Of a stretch of 64,000 bases of DNA, positions 59,710 to 64,000 are shown one piece after another (position 1 is the stretch's first letter; each line of letters starts with the position of its first letter). The position numbers and the translations under genes are program-made. Source of the DNA: Duodenibacillus sp964509205 (GTDB lineage Bacteria; Pseudomonadota; Gammaproteobacteria; Burkholderiales; Burkholderiaceae_F); contig CAZDVW010000001.1 of the NCBI GenBank assembly GCA_964509205.1, positions 1-64,000 of the forward strand, written 5' to 3'. The notes below the pieces were generated by a model. The model had not been told where the DNA came from and searched no databases. It saw only the letters and a list, made by a program, of their open reading frames with translations.

Positions 59710-62700
59710 TTAGAAGCGATAGGTCAGGCCAACCTTCGCACCGACCGTCGCCGCTCCATGGCATCCGGTTCCGACATTCGCCGCAGCGTCAACCTGAACC
59801 TTGCCCTTTTCCATACTGACGCCGAACGATCCCTGAACCGGGCTCATATCGATGACCGTCCGTTTCGCACCGAACACCTCGATCGACTTGTCGCCGAAGG
59901 TCGGGACAAAGGCTGCCTTGAACTTCGGCGTCACCATCCAGCCGTCATTCGTCTGCACGGCCTTGGTATTCACACGAACAGCCAAAGGCACTTGCACGAG
60001 CGTCTGCTTTTGTTCGCCGATCGTCAGGCTACCCGCCTTCATCGCATCCGTCTTAATGTGCGAGACTCTTAATCCGGCACTCGGCGTCACATCAAACGCA
60101 CCGACTTCGTACGTCTTCTGTGCTCTCAGACCAGCCGAAAGCATCGTGGCATCCACCTTTTGATTCAGAGCCGTGAAATTGGACGTGATGTCATTCTTGC
60201 TCTTCGTGTAGGCCAATTCGCCGACAACCTTGATTCCTGTGTCAGCCAACTTGGCACCGCCGTAAAGCGTGAAGCTGTAGTCCTTCGTCTTGTTCTTGAC
60301 ATTGGCAACATCACCCTTGAGCGAACCTCTGCCGTACTGGAAAGCTGCTCCGAGTTCTGTGGTCTCGGTCGGCGCCATTTCGACACCAAAGGCTCCGTAA
60401 CCGATATCAGCTCTGAAGCCTGCACCAGAACCAAGGCGATTCTGTTCGTAGCGTTCGCCACGGACATCAACCCAGAGATTGGCTCCCTTGGTGACATCCA
60501 CGTCACGCGCCGTGCGATCCGCAATGCTCTCAGCCAACACCATGTCTGCGCGACGAATCATCGACTGAATACCCATGGAGACAACCGTCGAAAGACCCGC
60601 AGATGTCGTGCTGTTCTCCAGTGTAATCGTACTGCCCGTTGTTCCGCTTACGACAACAAAGGGGTTGTCCGTCAAAATACTGGATTCGATGGATTCTCCG
60701 CTGAGTGCACCGCCCATATCAAGCGTTCCGGCCGTCGCATTCACAATCGCCAATCTTCCGCCATCGAAGACCACGCTAGAGGCATCGGCAAACACAGGGC
60801 TCGTTCCAACAGCCGCCTGATCGACAGCCAACAAGCCATCTGTTCTGATAACAACGCTTTGTGCCGTCAGTTCAGTTCCAGCTGTTGCCGTCGGATCAAT
60901 GAAAAGACTTCCGGCGGATCCAAGCGTCATTGCCTGACCAGCAAAGACCACCGCTCTGGCAGAGTCAATGCCGTCAACATTGGCAAGTGCGGCTCTCGCT
61001 GCCGCTTCTCCTGTTCCGATCGTAACAAGGGCACCATTGCCTGCGATGATGCTCGTGTTGAGCGTATCGCTTGCGAGGCTGTTGATTTCCAGCACAGAGT
61101 GATCAACAAGCGGATCGACGAAGATTCGTCCGCCTGCCATATTCAACGTGTTGATAATCAACTTGCCGCCGGCTCCCTCAGGATTGCCAACAGTAATGTG
61201 ACCGACACCTGTCAACTCGTCAATATTGACGATGGCATTTTCCTGAATGGAAAGGTTTCCTTCACCAGAATTCAACGTCCCAATATTCGAAATCTGATTC
61301 GTTCCAACGATTGTCAACTTATGGTTGAGAAGATTAATGTCTTTTTCACCCGACACGGAGCCGATCGTGACGTCAGCGGCTAAATCAAATGGCTCGGTTG
61401 TCGTATCAGCAAACTTCAGCGTTGCATTGGCAAAGTTAAGAGCAATCGAGTTGCCGCTACCGGTCGTGTTGTACGCACCGCTTAACGTGCCCAACGCCGT
61501 ATCCATGAGCGTGAACGAATCATTAATCGTCAACGTACCTTGACCGGTGATCGTCAAGCGAGCGTCGGCACCAGTGACCACATCGTCTTGCTTAACAATA
61601 TCCTTAAATGCCGTATCTAGAGGCGTGACAAGCTCGGAACCTGCCTCCATGGCAATCGTTCCATTAAACGCCGCATCCGCTCTAAGAGTCAGACTGTTTC
61701 CTTCTCCTGAAACGGTCATTTCGCCGGCATTAAAAATCGCTGCTTGGCTTGCGTCCACGTGACCGCCTTCGCTCAACGTTAACTTGTTGACGAAACTATC
61801 CCCTGTAAGAGTCCATGTCGCACCTTTAGCTACATTAAGTTCAAATCCTGTAACTTCACCATGGTAACTGTTGTTTGTGGCTCCAACGCCAGAAGTTGTT
61901 GTTCCATCATTGTTACCGTACTCCCAGTACGAACGACCTGTCCATTGCGAATCAGCACCAGACAAAGTGACATCAACATCGGCATTAATGAGTCTACCGC
62001 TTCCGTGTGGTGCTCCGCCTTCTTCGTTAGGTGTCTCAAAAATGATGTCGCCTGTCAAATTCGTCGTGTGCTCGCCACTTGCGTTGAGAGACACTTTGGA
62101 GTTGCCACGTACATCTATTACATTCGTCGCCTTAACAGTTATGTCAGCATCAACAGCGAGTTGCCCGTGAGAAAAGGCTGAAAAACCAGCGCCGTTTGCA
62201 TCTGTATTTTCCACATAAAGAGTACCAGCATCAATTTTCACTGAAGCCGCATCAGAAGGCGCCGTTCCGTCTTCATTATTATTTTGAGCGTGTATCGCAC
62301 CAATTCCAGAAGCTTTCGAGACGACATTGATTGTCTCTGCCTGCATATTGATCGTTCCCTGAGCAAGTGCGAATACACCCATGCTGTCGGTTTCAATTGA
62401 AATGAGCTCCGTTCCATTTCTGCTTCCGACCTCCATCACAGAAGGCTCAGAAGCCTGAAGTCCGCGACCACTCGAGGCAATGGAAATCGTTTTTCCACTG
62501 ATTGTGAGTTCTCCGCCTTCCTCAAGCATTACTGCCTTGGTCGTAGGCCCACTTTCTTCATCATTGAAACCGTTTGCCTTGATCGATACTGTTTTCCCAG
62601 CAGAACCGATTTCTAATATGCCACCTGTCTGTTTAACACCGAAGGCTTGTCCATTAGAGCTCGAGTCAATCTCAACGTCTCCCAGGAATTTAGAAGTCGT

Positions 62701-63789
62701 ATTCCCCGAAAGTCTGATACCATAGGCAGTTCCACTTTCTGACGAGGCTGTGAGTTTGGCATTCCCATTGACTGCAAGCAACACCGTATTCACGTCACCG
62801 GCTGTATAGCTGATGTCAGCACCCACAGCCGCCGCTTTCTCTGAATGCACCTTCGCTTCTAAATTGTTCAACGTGGCAGTTGCACTTCCCCAGGTTTCCC
62901 CATAAGACGTGTTGTAGAAGTAATTTGTTGTCTTCACGCCGATCGCGTTGCCGCCGACAGCAGACAAATCAATCTTCGTAGAACCGCCAAAGTTTCCGGT
63001 GCCACCCTCAAAAACAAGTCCGTGGATGGACGAGGCTCCATCTCTGCCATTGGTCGTCACAGTCTCCCCGGTAGATCTTCCCGTGATAACAAGCTCGTTC
63101 AAAGCCGTAGCATCCACCGTACCTTGACTATGCATATCAAGGCCGATCGTTTCACTATAGGTATTTTGAGCACCGTCGGCAAGACGCTCCGTAGCTGTAT
63201 TTATTTCAATATTGAGTTGTTGTGAAGTAATTTTTAGTTCGCCGCCTTGTCCTATCCCGATTCCATAGACGGATTTTCCTGCACTGTTCGAAGATGTTGC
63301 CTTCAAATTAACCGTGTCCGCACTAATCACCGTATCTTTAGTGAGTTCCATCGCCGTGGCCTGCTGGTTACCCCTTCCGGAAATATTTGTTTCAACGGTT
63401 ACATCAAGTCTCGCGCCACCAAACTCAACGCCGTCCGATCCATAATTGCGAATTCCGAGAACGTGAGCACCGCTTCCTGAGTTAGCCGTCAAATTAATGG
63501 CGGCATTTTCAAGTTTTCCTGAAGCACCAGCGAGAATCTCTAAACCAATTGCGCCGTCAACATCGTCTCTATCATAGGAAATATCACTATTGGATAAAGT
63601 CGGCTGAGCATCCTGCCACACATTGGATATATCGTATTCGGCAGCCAAGCTGGAACCTGCAATCAACGACAAAGCAGCAACCGCCAATACGGTTTTAGTG
63701 CCTTTTTTCTGAACTGAACTGGTAATTTCATTGGCAACCATCAGCCCAGAGCGGGCACGGTTGAAGACGACTTTAAAAGTCTTGTTCAT
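59710..63789 (-). CDS. Autotransporter adhesin-like protein with ESPR signal
   Basis: 1359-residue type Va autotransporter. Residues 1-30 form an extended signal peptide region (MNKTFKVVFNRARSGLMVANE), followed by a hydrophobic segment and the cleavage site SSLAAEYD. Residues of about 50-1070 form a repetitive beta-helix passenger rich in GG, NT and short strands. The last 280 or so residues form the outer-membrane barrel: GANLWVDVRGERYEQNR, GYGAFGVEMAPTETTELGAAF, ending GLTYRF with terminal Phe. A single Cys lies in the barrel (GTGCHG). No protease motif is visible, so adhesion or aggregation is more likely. ATG 63789 has GGGAG at 9 nt. Confidence 0.92.
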   Translation of the reverse strand: MNKTFKVVFNRARSGLMVANEITSSVQKKGTKTVLAVAALSLIAGSSLAAEYDISNVWQDAQPTLSNSDISYDRDDVDGAIGLEILAGASGKLENAAINLTANSGSGAHVLGIRNYGSDGVEFGGARLDVTVETNISGRGNQQATAMELTKDTVISADTVNLKATSSNSAGKSVYGIGIGQGGELKITSQQLNIEINTATERLADGAQNTYSETIGLDMHSQGTVDATALNELVITGRSTGETVTTNGRDGASSIHGLVFEGGTGNFGGSTKIDLSAVGGNAIGVKTTNYFYNTSYGETWGSATATLNNLEAKVHSEKAAAVGADISYTAGDVNTVLLAVNGNAKLTASSESGTAYGIRLSGNTTSKFLGDVEIDSSSNGQAFGVKQTGGILEIGSAGKTVSIKANGFNDEESGPTTKAVMLEEGGELTISGKTISIASSGRGLQASEPSVMEVGSRNGTELISIETDSMGVFALAQGTINMQAETINVVSKASGIGAIHAQNNNEDGTAPSDAASVKIDAGTLYVENTDANGAGFSAFSHGQLAVDADITVKATNVIDVRGNSKVSLNASGEHTTNLTGDIIFETPNEEGGAPHGSGRLINADVDVTLSGADSQWTGRSYWEYGNNDGTTTSGVGATNNSYHGEVTGFELNVAKGATWTLTGDSFVNKLTLSEGGHVDASQAAIFNAGEMTVSGEGNSLTLRADAAFNGTIAMEAGSELVTPLDTAFKDIVKQDDVVTGADARLTITGQGTLTINDSFTLMDTALGTLSGAYNTTGSGNSIALNFANATLKFADTTTEPFDLAADVTIGSVSGEKDINLLNHKLTIVGTNQISNIGTLNSGEGNLSIQENAIVNIDELTGVGHITVGNPEGAGGKLIINTLNMAGGRIFVDPLVDHSVLEINSLASDTLNTSIIAGNGALVTIGTGEAAARAALANVDGIDSARAVVFAGQAMTLGSAGSLFIDPTATAGTELTAQSVVIRTDGLLAVDQAAVGTSPVFADASSVVFDGGRLAIVNATAGTLDMGGALSGESIESSILTDNPFVVVSGTTGSTITLENSTTSAGLSTVVSMGIQSMIRRADMVLAESIADRTARDVDVTKGANLWVDVRGERYEQNRLGSGAGFRADIGYGAFGVEMAPTETTELGAAFQYGRGSLKGDVANVKNKTKDYSFTLYGGAKLADTGIKVVGELAYTKSKNDITSNFTALNQKVDATMLSAGLRAQKTYEVGAFDVTPSAGLRVSHIKTDAMKAGSLTIGEQKQTLVQVPLAVRVNTKAVQTNDGWMVTPKFKAAFVPTFGDKSIEVFGAKRTVIDMSPVQGSFGVSMEKGKVQVDAAANVGTGCHGAATVGAKVGLTYRF

Positions 63790-63805
63790 TTGAGTACTCC
63801 CTCTC

Positions 63806-63834
63806 AAAAAAATGACACCTCCACTGGAAGGTGT
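63806..63834 (-). terminator. Terminator-like hairpin in the autotransporter 5' leader
   Basis: On the minus strand ACACCT-8 nt-AGGTGT is followed by CA and seven T, ending only about 5 nt before the GAGGGAG ribosome binding site. It could be an attenuator of the autotransporter mRNA or the terminator of an upstream transcript. Confidence 0.55.
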
Positions 63835-63887
63835 TTTATGGCAAATTTTCTTCCCCTCGCACAGTGTCCTAAAAAAGACACCCTGCC

Positions 63888-63905
63888 GTCCTTTCCCCAA
63901 AGGAC
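63888..63905. other. Hairpin upstream of the autotransporter gene
   Basis: GTCCTTT-CCCC-AAAGGAC, a perfect 7-bp stem with a 4-nt loop. A weaker GTGTC/GACAC dyad follows at 63864-63881. Both lie in the probable leader of the autotransporter mRNA. The remaining bases to 64000 show a CATAAT at about 63988-63993 on the minus strand, but any -35 would be outside the window. Confidence 0.45.
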
Positions 63906-64000
63906 AGCAGATAAGGACTCAAGCCGTCAGCGCATGCAAAATCCAACATGCAACTCTTTTCTCGAATCCATGAAGAGACAAAAAAGATTATGCCCTCCCT

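Overview
The window reads as a dense chromosomal segment of a Gram-negative bacterium with about 62 protein genes, one tRNA and few long gaps. LptD, Pal-TolB-CpoB, SurA, MltA and an ESPR-type autotransporter show an outer membrane. The amgK-murU recycling pair divergent from lptD, dusB-fis, hemA-prfA-prmC and a Rhizobium/Ralstonia-like hup-hyp hydrogenase cluster suggest a betaproteobacterium of the Burkholderiales. Moderate GC by eye, a periplasmic asparaginase, few sugar genes and the large autotransporter fit a host-associated Sutterellaceae member (Parasutterella or Sutterella-like). That placement is inference; no rRNA is present.

Layout. 1-2759: end of a trp operon (trpCF-trpB-trpA), cut by the left edge, whose products look enteric rather than Burkholderia-like. 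3080-8483: asparaginase, Mrp-type Fe-S carrier, metG and an EamA transporter. 8630-12666 (minus): erpA, then the tight run rph-rdgB-hemW-mltA. 12877-21090: yicC, a YczE-like membrane protein, a small unknown protein, scpA, cpoB-pal-tolB, purH and dusB-fis. 21286-27486: a tandem universal stress protein, an orphan ankyrin-like gene, and the overlapping minus-strand chain amgK-murU-tcdA-nitronate monooxygenase-pncA.

27585-53723: lptD lies on the left and surA-rsmA on the right. These usually sit together as lptD-surA-pdxA-rsmA. Here about 21.6 kb of accessory DNA separates them. It holds a cecR-ybhGFSR-like ABC exporter operon, a DUF4143 ATPase preceded by three 23-bp direct repeats, and a full uptake [NiFe]-hydrogenase locus: hupSLCDFGHI on the minus strand and hupJK-hypABFCDE on the plus strand. 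The small subunit carries the six-cysteine proximal-cluster pattern of oxygen-tolerant hydrogenases.

53748-64000: nitroreductase, a second EamA transporter, tRNA-Phe, hemA-prfA-prmC-nif3, and a 1359-residue autotransporter whose leader holds a terminator-like hairpin just ahead of its ribosome binding site.

The most unusual element is in the exporter operon. A perfectly adjacent 443-bp tandem duplication has produced an intact extra gene encoding a TetR-type protein without its DNA-binding head, placed between the full TetR regulator and the membrane fusion protein. The full regulator has a near-consensus promoter covered by two related 18-bp dyads. Together these look like a self-regulated efflux switch with a possible built-in antagonist or ligand sink.
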